DNA of 64,000 bases from Membranipora membranacea (GCA_914767715.1 OU612068.1:31992001-32056000); one strand, 5' to 3'; shown: positions 38,793-51,214, counted from the first letter of the stretch. Notes: generated by a model not told the origin, from the sequence alone. Made by a program: numbers and translations.

Positions 38793-41642
38793 TTATAATT
38801 GAAACAAAAGATATTTGAATACGCCAGATTTAAATGATGTTACTTTGCTCAGTGAGCGTATTGACAAAGGAAGATTATTAAAAGATGAAGCGATTGCAAT
38901 GTTTAGTTTATCATTAGGAGGTAAAATAAGAAAATTATCGCGCTTGGGGTAACTTCGATTTCTAGAAAGAAAAAGATCATTAATATAGCTAGGTGTGATG
39001 TTATACATTATTCTGTAGGCATAGAGAGAACTAAAATATATAAGAAGACTAGGAAGTGGCAATATTTTTAAAGTACGACATAAGAAAAACGTATTTGATA
39101 ATTGAACTGGATTGTAATGAATATTTGCAATAATTCTTAGCGCAGCTTTCTGATAAACATAAAGTGAATCTAGCTGATATTTTGGACTGATATTCAAGAA
39201 AAATTGTATTCCATTTATGATGTGGCAATGTATGAATTGAAAGTAAAACTGTCTGGCTGATTGTGTGGTCAAAAATGTTCTGCATAATTGTAACAAATTG
39301 GTATTTTTTTGTATTTTAGTTTTTATATATTCAATATGATTATCAAATGACATCGGATCACTAATTGTAAATCCGAGTAGTTTAGTGGTAGATGATCGTA
39401 ACAGGGTGGTATTGGAGAATTTTCAATCAAATTTATGTTTTGCATTGCCAAAAACAAGGTAATGGGATTTTTTTATATTTATGGTCATCCGATTATTATA
39501 GCACCATTCTTGGATGACACCCAAGTCACCCCTACAATGTTGCTCCAGAGACTGTGGATCTTTCTGATGGCATATAAATACAGTATCGTCTGCGTACGCA
39601 GAAGCAGTTGAGGACAGGGGTAAATTTAACATATCATTTATGAACACAAGAAATAAAGTTGGAGCTAAAATTGAACCCTGTGGGACACCTATGTTAATTG
39701 GTTTTTTTTCTGAAGCAATTTGATTATAAAATACATATTGTTGCCGGTCATCAAGAAATGATTTTATCAACTTCAATGAGGGACCAATTATTTTATAGGA
39801 AGCGAGTTTATTAAACAAGATATCATGGTTTACACAGTCGAAAGCCTTACAGAAGTCCAAGAACATTCCTATAACACACCTATTTGTTTGCTTTTGGTGG
39901 AGCACATCTGACACCACTTTATGTACAGCATCAGAGCAAGAGTAATTACTTCTGAATCCTGATTGAAGAGGGTGAATAGCTTTTATGTCAGTCAGGAAAG
40001 TCATTAAACATTTATTTATATGTTTTTCAAAAATCTTTGACAATATAGGCAGAATCGATATAGGTCTGTAATTCGATGGATCATTCGGATCTCCACCCTT
40101 AAAAACAGGGGTTACTCTAGCTGTCTTCCAACATTTGGGGAAATCACCCTCAATAAGAATCTGATTGAAGATGTCGGTCAATATATTAACGACAAAAGGG
40201 AGCGTCTTTTTAAGCATCATAACTGAGACACCATCAGGACCAGTCGATTTCTTATCAGAAAAAGATTTGAGATATAGGCAAATTGATGCAGGAGTAAATC
40301 TTTTAAAGTTAGACAAGAATTTTTCCTGAGAGTTTGTAGGTGGTATATTATCTCTGATTTCAGGGGTATTTTTTGAATGATTTTCCTTTCTAAACCCATG
40401 ACCTAGTATATCAGCGATTGTTGAGAAATGATTGTTCAGGTCTTTGCTGGTAAGAGTTGAAGAAGAACTAGAAGACTTTTTCTTTGCCTTTACGATGTTG
40501 AGGGCGTCCCAAATTGGTTTTGTATTATTATTTGCTGAGTTTTTAACCAAACCAGAAAAATATGTCTTCTTTTTTTTGTTTATAAGATTTGTCACTAAAT
40601 TTCTCTGCTTTTTGTAATCATCCCAGTTTTGAGAGTGTTTTAGTGAATCCCTTATTTTCATTTGTCTAGAGACTTCAATATCAAGCCATGGTGGTAAAAC
40701 TTCTGTCTTTACAAAACGAACTTTCCTCCTAACATTTAGACTAATTTTCTCCAAAAACAACTGATTGAAACTTTCTATCATCTCACTAGATGACCTGAGA
40801 TATCGACTGATATCCCAATTAACATCTGAAAAAGATCTGCGTTAATTTTCTGGGGTCATTCTAGAAAAGTCATTGAAGTTTATTTTGAATTTTTTTACAC
40901 TTGGGACAACACCTATTTTTCTTATGCTATATGTGAGATAGTGATCACTTACAGCTGTTTTTAATACTGAGGTATGTCGTAAGTTACAATCTTTATTTGT
41001 GTAAATGTCATCAAGCAGGCTAGATGAATTTTCGCTGACACGTGTTGGCTCATTCACCATTTGTTTGAAAGAGAATCTGGAGAAAATTGGTAGCCATTTT
41101 TTCTTTCTGCTATTTTCCGAGAGATTTACATTAAAGTCACCAAGAATGATGACTTCTTCTGTGTGCTTGGTGCAACAATCTAGGTAAAGTCTCAAAGAGT
41201 CATTCCAAGAAATTAACGAGTTTGGAGGACGATAAATGAAGGAAATTAAGAAAGCATGAGATGCTTTATGGCGAATTTTGATGGTAATAGATTCATCAAT
41301 TATGTGATTGAAATCATTGATTAATTCATACTGAATACCCTGCTTTATATAACATATTATACCACCTCCAGGTCTAGGTTTCCTATCTCTTCTTAACATA
41401 TCATATGATGGAATTTGATAAAAAGAATCTGGTTTGTTTCCATCCAGAAAAGTCTCGCTTAAACCGAAGATTGAAAAATTGTAAGTAGACAATATGTGTC
41501 TCACTTCATCAATTTTTGAAGTGATTCCACGAATATTCAAATGGGCAAAAGAAAAACGATTTTTGATCACTTTCAAAGTGTCAAAATTAGGTTGAGAAAA
41601 ATTTGTATTGAAAGGTTGGCCTGTTGTTTGGAGCTTACTCAT
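38793..41642 (-). pseudogene. LINE-A ORF2: apurinic endonuclease plus reverse transcriptase
   Basis: The N-terminal endonuclease shows HLNIRG, LSETFL, GDFNVNL and a SDHYL end block. The reverse transcriptase shows NYRPISILPILSKIFEKHI, FLDFCKAFDCVNH, VPQGSILAPTLF and the YADD site in SAYADDTVF. The C-terminal region (LTTQSARQFYFQFIHC) is shared with LINE-B. An in-frame TAA just after MTPEN (near 40842) and a TGA after HKFD (near 39423) interrupt an otherwise continuous frame. The start ATG overlaps the ORF1 stop as ATGAGTAA. Confidence 0.92.
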
Positions 41643-42888
41643 TTATATGTCTTGTTGTGTTCCTTTTATCTCCAGGTGTTTTCAATGATAGTATAATATT
41701 GTACATTGAAGGGAATTTGATTTTCCCTATCTCCATAGCTTTCTTCGTCTCATTCTCCGACTGGAACTGGATACTGATGGCACGTAGTGGTCTGTCATCT
41801 CTATCCCTCAGTCTCTTGACGCAAAGTGCTCTAAATTCATGGTTGACATCTCTCAAAATGTCCTCTTCTCCAAATGCCAATGGCACATTAGGGACAATCA
41901 GGATGTTTGTAGGCTTTGCTACAGTGTGCCTCATTGATGATCCACCAAGGAAATTAGTTTTCCAGCCTTCAATTATACGTGTTCTCTGTGTATCATCTTC
42001 AATTTGTATGATAAACTTACACCTATCCGGGTATTCTCTACTAAATTGATATTTGTTTATAATTGTAATATCCATTGGTCCAAAAACTTTGCACAAGTGC
42101 AATCTTATTTCATCTTTTTCTATTTCTTGCGGTCGTGTCAAGTTATGAAGAACAATACATTTCTTCCAGTTGAAGATAGATGTTGTTTTATTTTGGTTAT
42201 TAAATTTCGTTTGTTCTCTCCGCCATTGGATTGGCTCATCTTTTTTTTCGGTGTTGCTCCTGGTGTTCTGGTGTACGATATTACGTTTGAGCACATCCGA
42301 GGCGAGGACTTTATGATTTTTCAACTCATCCGTCATGCTCTTCATCTCTGTAGAGAGGACTTCTATGTCCTCTCCTAAACATGACTTTTTTTTTTCTATG
42401 TTTACGGTGTTATCACTGTATTTCCCTTCTAAGAGTTCCAATGTTTTTCGCAAGTATGCGACATCACTCGTTAAGGTTTAGACTTGGAGTGCCAGGTACT
42501 TACAATTAGTACACTCCGATGTTGTCATTGTTGGTGCTTGATGAGATGATTTATTAAAGGTACAAATACCAGTGTCTTAGGTACTATTACCAATATCAAA
42601 GTTTTTGTTGATGATACCCTTCAATGGCGATCTACTTCTTGACTTGCTGCTTTCTAGCTCGTCCAATGCGTCAACGTACTCCTGCTCAAAATCTACCCAG
42701 GTACATTGTACTCCTGCCTTGTTCAAATATCGCTCAGCATTTTCAAGGGTGCGAAAACCCTTGAATGATGCACCACTGACTTTATTCACTGAGTCGTTAC
42801 ATTTAAGCCAGTTTTTAAAAATACCTGTTGTCTTTCCTGTGGCAACAGCATAGAATGCATATCCTTTCTTCTTCTTGGTATCACTCAT
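41635..42888 (-). pseudogene. LINE-A ORF1 with viroplasmin/RNase H1 N-terminal-type domain and RRM-like region
   Basis: From MSDTKKKKGYAFYAVATG the first 70 residues match the RNase H1 N-terminal (viroplasmin, caulimovirus-type) fold: YAVATGKTTGIFKNW, then GASFKGFRTLENAERYL. A CTNC pair, a coiled-coil stretch and two RRM-like blocks (WKKCIVLHNL; TNILIVPNVP) follow. The frame is the same throughout but broken by a TAA after GNST (42577) and another before TLTSDVAYL (about 42478). This ORF probably binds the element RNA. The viroplasmin module is known to bind RNA/DNA hybrids or dsRNA in RNase H1; its role here is inferred. Confidence 0.75.
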
Positions 42889-43039
42889 GTAAGGTGTTGT
42901 TATTGTCAAATTTTGGTTATTTATGAGAAAATTCTGAAGAGAACTTTTCTCACCCAACTGTCTAGCATTGCAGAACATATAGGAGAACAATGGGTGGAAT
43001 TGGAAAACCACAAATTCCTGGATTATTCCGACATTCATA

Positions 43040-46000
43040 TCTATTGGTGTAGGAAAAATGAGGGCAGATGTCAGCTTGGATGATATGGAAAAATTCTTGT
43101 AGAAGATAAATGAGGATTACAAGGAATATGACGTGACTATTGTGACATATTTTTGTGGCAATAACGCTCATTATATAAAAATTTTTTAGCGGGTGCATTA
43201 TAACATGGTACGACCAAATTTAAATGTATTTTAACTTGAAGCCGTATCAATGGCAAAACATACTGACGTATGTTGACTAGACACAAATTTATGTGTAACA
43301 CGAACTAGACATAACTGAAATATTACATAGTGAAGAATGGAGGGTTTACTTTTAAATTTTACTGTTTATTGTTGTCATCCGCGTGATGAGACCGTTCTTT
43401 CTTTAGGGATTTCTGTATATTTAAGATTTACAAAGCAGGGACCAAAAACAACAATAACAACAGAACATCATCTTCTAAGCTAAAATATGCTCATAAAGCT
43501 AAAATTGACAGATAAGAAATATGTGCAGAACATTGAAGACACAGAATACTGTATTTGAATATAATATGAGATTTTTCACTGAGACTCTTTGCCTTCATTT
43601 CAACAAAGTGGATTTTTAAGAAATGGCGACTATCAGACTTCATAATAATAATTCATATGTTACAATTCATTTCTAATATGTCACAAGGGAGGAGCAATCT
43701 TGATTTTTGATGTTCTTTTGCTGTTGACTGAGGAAGGAGGTAGAAATTGACATATCAGTTTTTTTAAAAATTGAATATCAATCAATTTTTCAGAAAAATC
43801 AGATGAGGCGTCTGTGTTTCAATTATGTTCGAACGGAAAAAGGATGAGGGAGCAAAGACAAATCATATATTTTAGTTTTGCTTGCTTGATGCATGATTGT
43901 GAAGCTTTTTGAACAGGAAAGGAGTTTAATGATTGATGGCTGATCGATTTATTGACTGGTTGATGATCGAGTTTACCGATGAACCAGAAAGAAAAAAGCA
44001 CTGTCTGAGATAAATTTGTTAATGTTACATCAGCATCTTCATCATTATCACCACCAAGACCACATGTTGTTAAAATGGTCCCCTGTCTTTGAAAACATTT
44101 TTAGCTGAGTTGCAAATGTATTTGAGGTAGCTGTGTAGCTTACAATGATTTCGTAGCATGGTGAACAGTAACGGATCTTATTTCTAGGGCACACAGAATA
44201 CTGCGAATTATTTTTGCCCTCATCATTAATTATATTGATCAGATATCAGGGCAGAGTGCTCTGTCCACAGGATGCTAAACCAAGTCTTCTTTCTGCTCCA
44301 ATATGTGCCTGCCTCCAGCTCAACCGAAAAGAAAGCACTAATGCGCATTTAATCTTCTTCTAGTCGATACGGTGTCACTGTCTCATCAAATGTTGATCTC
44401 AATTTGACAAATGACTGAAAAATAAGGGAGTTGAACGAATCATGAGTAATAATGTAATGTCAGGGTGCATAAATATTATTGCTTATGATAGGATAAAAAC
44501 CTAGTCAGTTATTATCAAAATTTCCCAGTATAAACTTCATGATTGTCTGACAGCCTGCCCAGGCTACTAAATGATAGCGTTGTTGTGATATCATTCAAAT
44601 TAAGCAAGTAATTTATGCATCAGTAATACACCTATGACAAAGATAGCGATTTACTTTGTCTTTAATCAAATTAATCCGGTTGGCGGTTCTACAGCTGTGC
44701 TATCTGGGCGGTTCTACAGCTGTGCTATCTGGGCGGTTCTACAGCTGTGCTATCTGGGCGGTTCTACAGCTGTGCTATCTGGGCGGATTCTGATGAAGGT
44801 AAAACATTTACTTGAATCCCAGCGTACCCATTGATACCAACTTACAAGTTTCAAACTTAAGAAGTAAATCTGATTGAAATTGACCGCTATCAACATAGAA
44901 CCTTGAATGTAAACTCAAAATTTAAGAAAACACCTTTGCTTCGACCCATTTTAATGCAGTTTCCTCACCCACAAAAAATATGACTCAGTGCCTCAGTGCT
45001 AATGCTCCATTTAGTGTATAGTGTAACTGTAAAGGCTAGGATTAATATGTTAGCTGGATATATCATGCTGCCGAGAACTGCCTTGATGTCAGTCATTTGT
45101 TGTATAAATGCCTCAATCAAGTTAACTGCATCTGTACTAGAGTCCCAAAGAGAACTCCTTGATGTTTATTAGTTGATGGCAGGACCGCAGTATAAGAAAA
45201 AATGGTAAGGAAGGCAAAAATCCTTGAGGGTGGGAACTACTACTAGGTGGCATGCTGTAAGTTCCTCCCGTTGGGTCTGGAGCAGCCTCTATGGTGAAAA
45301 ATTGCAAATTGAAGTCTCAAACGAGCTGATTTTAACATGGAATGTCAGGTTTTGTTTTTAGGCCGCCGACAAACCTTTGGCGAATCAAAACGTTTCTGCT
45401 CCAAATGATCTTTTATCGGATGGTAAATATGCATTCTTCTCTGTCTCTGAAACCTTCAGTTATTTGTAAACATTATGAATGGCCGAGGGTAAATTTATAG
45501 ACCAATGAGCAAGTTGCGGTGCTCTATAAATCTATGCTGTGGCTGTGGGTTTAGCTCATTGTCAATCCTATGTAAGACATAATTGATTCAAGCGATCTTT
45601 TACATTTTATCAGTATTTTTTTATAACTTATTGTATATGCATTCATTATCTGTATCAAAAAGCGCTTTTTCAATTTTATTATTGTAATAATCATACAGTT
45701 TTGTGAAATATAGACTCTATAGACATATCGTGGCAACCCTAAGAAAGTTTTTTCAAATTAACAGGTTTGTTCTGAACTTTCGAACGCCTCTCTATTTCTC
45801 CTTCTTGAAATAATTGTATGAGGTTTGACAAGATTGACTGGCACTGACAGTGTTATGATGACATTGCCTCAGTCTGTCTTTATCATCATCATCTTAGAAG
45901 CTGAGAGAATTATCCTCTACATGAGACCGATGACATTGCTCACACTATGCCTCAATCTGTGCCCACAGGACAACCTGCTACTTTTTATATTGCTGAGGCA

Positions 46001-46506
46001 GAGGGGGATCTGCTAACTGCAAGTGCAAACACAGAGTGGACCTCTGCTATTTTCAGTCCATTTCCAAAAGGGCCTGGCTAGGATGAATAGGGTGCCAGTT
46101 ATCAATTAGGATTGACTGCTGGTTCCAGGAATCGAAAGATTGCACGCGCACCCAAAGCCAATAGACCACTCCTGAATCCTCGAGTGAATCCCTAAAAGGG
46201 ACTTTTGTGTTTATTTATGACGACGCACAATTTTGATTTTGTTTTGAGATCGATTGTCCAATGATAAACAGCTAAAACCTTACCTGTAAAATGGCCGACT
46301 GAACTTGTAATGATGAAGCCAAGGTATCGAAAACTATCACCAGTCAATCAATCAAACTTGCAGTTAAGGCTACAAAAGGTGTACCTTGTAACTTCCGTGC
46401 CACATCCCCTCTAACTTCTACTCTCGCAAGGATCTGTTTGTGATTATATAACAAGTTGACATCTGAGCTGATCTGGAAATGATGGAGCAAGTCACTCTCT
46501 TTTCAG
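43040..46506. other. Intergenic region with one minisatellite
   Basis: Apart from the array at 44683-44787 no gene, RNA or transposon was recognised on either strand. The 5' end of the SLC5 gene (start codon exon) should lie here but could not be identified. Confidence 0.4.
44683..44787 (+). repeat. 25-bp minisatellite, four copies
   Basis: The unit GGCGGTTCTACAGCTG followed by TGCTATCTG is repeated four times without mismatch, then breaks off in GGCGG. It is much more GC-rich than its surroundings. Confidence 0.95.
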
Positions 46507-48043
46507 TGGCCGGACTACCTTGTGCTGGCTATTGTTTTGGTAGCGTCAGCGGCTAAAGGGTTTTATTTTGCATTCACCGGAGGGCGGCAACGAACTACTA
46601 AAGAATATCTGTTTGCAGACAGAACAGTACATTGGCTTCCCGTATCATGTAGTTTACTTGCCAGGTATGTCATTTCTATTCTTCTCTTTTGAATTACTGT
46701 ATTTTTTCCAGGTATTGATGCGTTCATGTTACATTTCCGATCTGAGAATAATTTTTGAATCTATATTGAGAAATAAAAAGATGCACTAAAGTGGTCTGAA
46801 GGTATGTCCAGTAGGACGCAAGCACCATTTAATCACTATTTATAACCTGTTTTGTTCTTCTCTCTGTGTTACAGTTACATATCATCGTTGACTATAGTTT
46901 CTGTGCCTGGCGAGATATACAGTTTTGGTACTATATTCTTGCTAGGACCTTTCTTCCGACCCATTGGCATACTGATAGCCAGTACACTGATTCTACCAGT
47001 CTTTCACAACCTGAAGGTTGTCAGCGTTTACAAGGTTACTATACTAGTCATAAATGGCACTTATACTTCCATAGTAAATTGTCTGAGATCTGGTAGGGAT
47101 CAGTACCCCTTTTTTCACAACCCCTTATCTCAGGTCTGAATCGATAGTAAATATGAGGCTAGGAACAAAGGCTGCTCCTCCAGATATTTGTATTTGTTCT
47201 TCTTTGGCTGAAGACCGGTAGGTCTTCCATATATATATTTTAGCTAAGAAATTACACCTGTGGTTAGTACTGGAACCGGGTCTCACAATCAGCACTAGGT
47301 TGGGTTTTCAGGTTTCAGCGGTCTTACAGGGTCGGGTCAGGTACGGGTAAGCATGAAACAATACCTGCTTTGTGCTGAACTCGGGTAATACCATTTTATA
47401 TTTGGCAAAGAATACAGAAGGTACCACAGTCCAAGCAAAGGGTCATACTCAGTTCCAGTCATTGCTGCAAAATCGAAGCACCAGGCGTCAAAAATCATAT
47501 GAATATCGGTCAATATTCAATTAATTTTGATTTATGATAATTACATGAAAAGTTGTCTTCACACCTCAATGGGAGATTTTCCCTTACTCTAAAAAGAGAA
47601 TGAAAAGTAAACAAATACCTCTGATATATAGGTCAGCTGATCATGAGGTCACAGATTCGATCCTTGTGTGGGAATTGTTTTGTCCAGCTAGTAATAGCAA
47701 TATACTAGTAAGTGATGTGTCTGACTAGGCCTGAGTGAGCGAGTATTTGCATACCTAAAACTCGACTCCGTCCTGAGAATTGAGAAAAACTGTGGAATTA
47801 ATTATAAAAAAACACAATATACTTAATAACTAGACCATAATCTGTTCCAGCTTTATTACAGTTAGCAGGTTCTGAATAAAAAGTCTAGTTGTGACATGGT
47901 TATGATCATCTCTGATTAGTAATGTATTGTAAATTAGGATTATCTCTTTTTCTTTGTAGTATGTAGAGCTGAGATTTGGTAAACCTATGAAACTAGCTGT
48001 TTTCCATATCAACAGTATTTCAGTAGGAGTAGTAGTAGTTTTA
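46507..48043 (+). CDS. SLC5-family sodium/solute symporter, three exons only (truncated)
   Basis: Exons 46507-46664, 46875-47034 and 47960-48043 join in phase (158, 160 and 84 nt; 134 codons) with no stop. They encode the first transmembrane helices: WPDYLVLAIVLVASAAKGFYF, then EYLFADRTVHWLPVSCSLLA, SYISSLTIVSVPGEIYSFG and YVELRFGKPMK. This is the N-terminal part of the SMCT/SMVT branch of sodium-coupled transporters. A complete protein needs about 600 residues and 13-14 helices; I find no further exons before an unrelated gene fragment begins at 49766. The ATG exon upstream of 46507 was not found. It is either a truncated gene or one side of an assembly junction. Confidence 0.8.
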
Positions 48044-48288
48044 GTAAGTGATTCATACTTAGTAAACAATTTTTTACAAAGATCTCTGATCATGGAAATG
48101 GGTACAATTTCTTAGTGCAAATCAACATGTGACGGCTCAGACCGAGTTTGTGCCCTCCATGGTGGCGGAGGGACGTTGCAAAAGTCGGTATCGAGGCGGA
48201 TATTTTTTTTATATGTTATCATTAGGCTATTATTATTTATATTTCCTGTTCTCCTGTATTTGTTAGACTCAATCATCATATATAACCG

Positions 48289-48448
48289 GTGGTGGAAATG
48301 GAAAAAATAAGTGCCTATACACCAAACATCGAGATCAATCCAACACGTAGCGTTAACCGGCCGCGCGGCGGCCGAGTACCGGGCGCAGCCCGCTGCGGGA
48401 TGGGGCCGGAAGGGTCACAGCACCCTCCTGGTGAGGGGGGTTGCGGGG
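48289..48448 (+). repeat. GC-rich dispersed repeat, copy 1
   Basis: It starts GGTGGAAATGGAAAAAATAA, continues through GTGCCTATACACCAA and ends in a GC-rich tract (GGCCGCGCGGCGGCC...CCCTCCTGGTGAGGGG). The composition is strikingly unlike the AT-rich surroundings. A second copy is at 48746. Element class unknown. Confidence 0.75.
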
Positions 48449-48745
48449 GTTCTCCCCCACAAATATTTTTGATATTTGTGCCCTAATTTCAGTGTTTCTG
48501 GTGTATCTTTTTGACTTTTTGAGCCTAAATCTAAAAACATGTTTTGACTGAAATGAGAGGAACCAAACAGTAAAGTAAAAGTAAACAAACCTTACAATAC
48601 AACATAAACAAACTTATCCAAGCATACAAAGTGCACAGCAGTGATAGGTTATAAGTGCTTATACACTTATTGAAGGTGTATAGGCATTGATGTGAACTTC
48701 CTTTACACCGTATAGGCCCGTATAGGCCCATTTCAACCACTGTCA

Positions 48746-48873
48746 GTGGTGGAAATGGAAAAAAATAAGTGCCTATACACCAATCACTGAGATCAATCCA
48801 ACGCATAGCGTTGGCCGGCTGCGCTGCGGGGTTGGTCGGGGAGGGGTGCAGCGCCCTCCCGGTGACGGGGATG
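48746..48873 (+). repeat. GC-rich dispersed repeat, copy 2
   Basis: Same start (GGTGGAAATGG...AAGTGCCTATACACCAA), followed by GATCAATCCAACGCATAGCG, then GC-rich sequence ending CCCTCCCGGTGACGGGG. Immediately before it, an imperfect palindrome (CATTTCAACCACTG / CAGTGGTGGAAATG, 48729-48757) places an inverted piece of the repeat head next to it. Confidence 0.75.
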
Positions 48874-48905
48874 CAAACCAGAGTTGGATAAATGGGCATT
48901 GAATA

Positions 48906-49413
48906 GACAGTTTTCTGAGCTCTGATTTATGCCTCAATTCGGAGTTGTTCTCTCTCCAGTTTGGTACTTTTAACCCACGCCGCATAGGAAAAACGTGCTG
49001 AAAGAGGGTTTTCTTGAAAACCGCTTATGTTAGGATAAAATTGATTTTCGATACAGAATCCGCACCATTGAAAACCCTGTGAGACCGGGTTTCCAAATCA
49101 TTGGAGGCTTGAATGTTGATAAATCTTAATTTTAGGGACGAAGTTCATGAAAAATTCTGCCAAATGGTCCGCAAGACTGGCAGAAATTGATACAATTGAC
49201 TAACCGAATACCAAAAATATTTCCCAAACTATGTCCCTATCAGTTTTCAATGGTGCAGATTCTGAATCAAAAATCCTTTTTATCCTACTATAAGCGGATT
49301 TCAAGATAACCCTCTTTTCAGCACGTTTTTCCTATGTGGCGTGAGTTAAAAGTACCAAACTGGAGAGAGGACAACTCCGAATAGAGGCCTAAATCAGAGC
49401 TCAGAAAACTGTC
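48906..49413. mobile_element. Foldback MITE, copy 3 (508 bp)
   Basis: Its ends are GACAGTTTTCTGAGCTCTG and CAGAGCTCAGAAAACTGTC, exact inverses for their outer 19 bp, flanked by TA. Length equals copy 1. It lies between the last SLC5 exon and the first acyl-CoA-synthetase-like exon. Confidence 0.92.
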
Positions 49414-50079
49414 TATTGGCATGCCTTCCTCCTTTATGTTCATAGTATTTATTATTGTAAGCAGCTCACAAACAGACAAATAAGACAGCAGGCAGACTAG
49501 ATAAGACTAAGACTAGAAAAGAAAACTCGATGGGTTAAAAACTGAATCAGAAATTTACACAAATATTTGGGTCTCTGAGGCTTCATGAAGGGCAGAAGAT
49601 GATGATCTGTTTCATAGGGACAATTTGAGCATGCTTGCTCAAGAAACCACTTTGTCAATGACCGTCTTGATGACGTATAAAGCTATAAAAGTGTTGATTT
49701 GGTGCTAGAGCTTAATATTATGTGAATTAATCTAGGTGATGTTAACTTATGTGTTAACTTTTTAGACTCTTTATGGCATAAGTGAGGTTGGTGCAGTTGC
49801 ATATACTTGTGTAAAGCCTGGACCAGATGCTGAGGATTGTAGTCTCAACTCAGTTCTTTACAGTGCTAAAAACTGTGAGGTATGGTTGATGTGTAACTTG
49901 TATGTATTCATATTTGTGAAGTGTGTAGAGTAAAAAATCACATACTGTGGTACATAACATTGCTTTATCAAAGATATCTATCAGCAGGTTTCCGCAATCC
50001 GCCGTCAAGAGTATCAGTCAATAGTTGATAAGTTTGACTGACACAACTTAATCATTGATTGCTCAAAATGGTTGATTGC

Positions 50080-50331
50080 TTAAAATCAGTTGCCATATCA
50101 CTCGCCACATCCCGAAGCATGGGCGGCGAAATTTAGTTGCCTCAAGGGCTAGGCCGCAATGTCTGCGCCAGTTTGCTCTCAGCTTGCAGGCAGGTCAGAG
50201 TAAACCTGGGGGCCATCCACCACCCCAGTAATCGATGGACTGCAGTGGGATTCGAACCCACGACCTTCATCACTTGCGTGTTGAAGGACCGGCGCTCTAA
50301 CCAACTGAGCCACCTCTTACTCCTACTGAGC
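50080..50331 (-). mobile_element. tRNA-derived SINE, copy 1
   Basis: On the minus strand the head has a type-2 Pol III promoter: box A TGGCTCAGTTGG (at 50301-50312) and box B GGTCGTGGGTTCGAATCCC (around 50247-50265). The anticodon arm does not fold, so this is not a working tRNA. The body continues through GCCCCCAGG and ends near CTGATTTTAA. It lies in an intron of the acyl-CoA-synthetase-like fragment. Confidence 0.8.
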
Positions 50332-51214
50332 CACCTCCGTAATGATTGTGACCTTGTTGAATATTATAGATGCGCATTTTGGATGAATACGATGAAGTAC
50401 TTGATATAGGCCAAGATTGAGAAATGCAGATAAAGTTTAGTTCCCTGCTAAAGACGTACAGAAAGCAAGAAGACCTATACAGGAAATTTCTAACTGATGA
50501 TGGGTTTGCTCGAACCGGGTAAATCTGATAGAACTGAGCCATAATAATTTGTGATATTTAGGGTTCAGGGATAAAACTGGTCTTTGTTTTTGGAAATATT
50601 ACTCTTCTATGAAAGTCAATTGCCACACAAGCATAACAATCTCGTAGCTTGAGTTTGTCCGTGAATCTGTGTTTTAGTGATATGGCAGCGATGCGTTCTG
50701 ACGGTGGATTCATAATAAAAGGCAGAGTAGCAGATGCCATGAGGCTCAAAATTTTTGCAAAAGTCCTATACCCTGCACCGATTGAAGAGGCTTTGGGAAG
50801 CCATCCAACCATTCAAGATCTATCCTTAAGTTTCTTCGTTCTTGCTCGTTTCATTAGTAGTTGTCTTCTCTTTACAACAAGCAGGATAGCTCCACGGGAA
50901 TATGTTGATTGGTCATTGCCAATTAATATTTATGAAGCCACTCAAAGGGGATTCATTTATTAAATAAGAATTAATAAAGGTACGAAAACCCCTACTGGTC
51001 TGGCATGGTTCTTTCAGTTGAGAGGGCCCCTGTATAATTCCAAACGGATCACGGTGGTGTCAGGAAGTGCATCCTACGTCAAAATGCTCCTGTGCTCAAC
51101 AGTGTAAGTCTGTAGACCTGTATTGAAAAAACAACATCAAGGTTCCTCACAAGTAATCACAGGGTGGACTAGGGTTTTTATGTAAACTCCTATTGGGCAC
51201 CATGGTGTCTGATT

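Larger units (their letters stand above)
38531..42960 (-). mobile_element. LINE-A: near full-length non-LTR retrotransposon, CR1/Jockey group
   Basis: The plus-strand T run 38531-38552 is the poly(A) tail, preceded on the element strand by AATAAAAGTG. ORF2 (endonuclease and reverse transcriptase) and ORF1 follow in the expected order. Each ORF has two in-frame stop codons and no frameshift was seen, so the copy is fairly recent. The 5' boundary is uncertain; the ORF1 start is near 42888 and the unit may extend somewhat further. No target-site duplication was identified. Confidence 0.9.

Noticed and set aside
50230-50331. tRNA gene on the minus strand
   Set aside because: Boxes A and B are present but the anticodon stem does not pair and the sequence continues as a dispersed repeat.
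50137-50409. Peptide with GFEPTT and SNQLSH as a possible gene
   Set aside because: It is the antisense translation of a tRNA-derived SINE.
50418-50420. TGA as selenocysteine or reassigned codon
   Set aside because: The family has glycine there, no recoding element was seen, and TGA ends the GPCR, Ly6 and synthetase frames normally.
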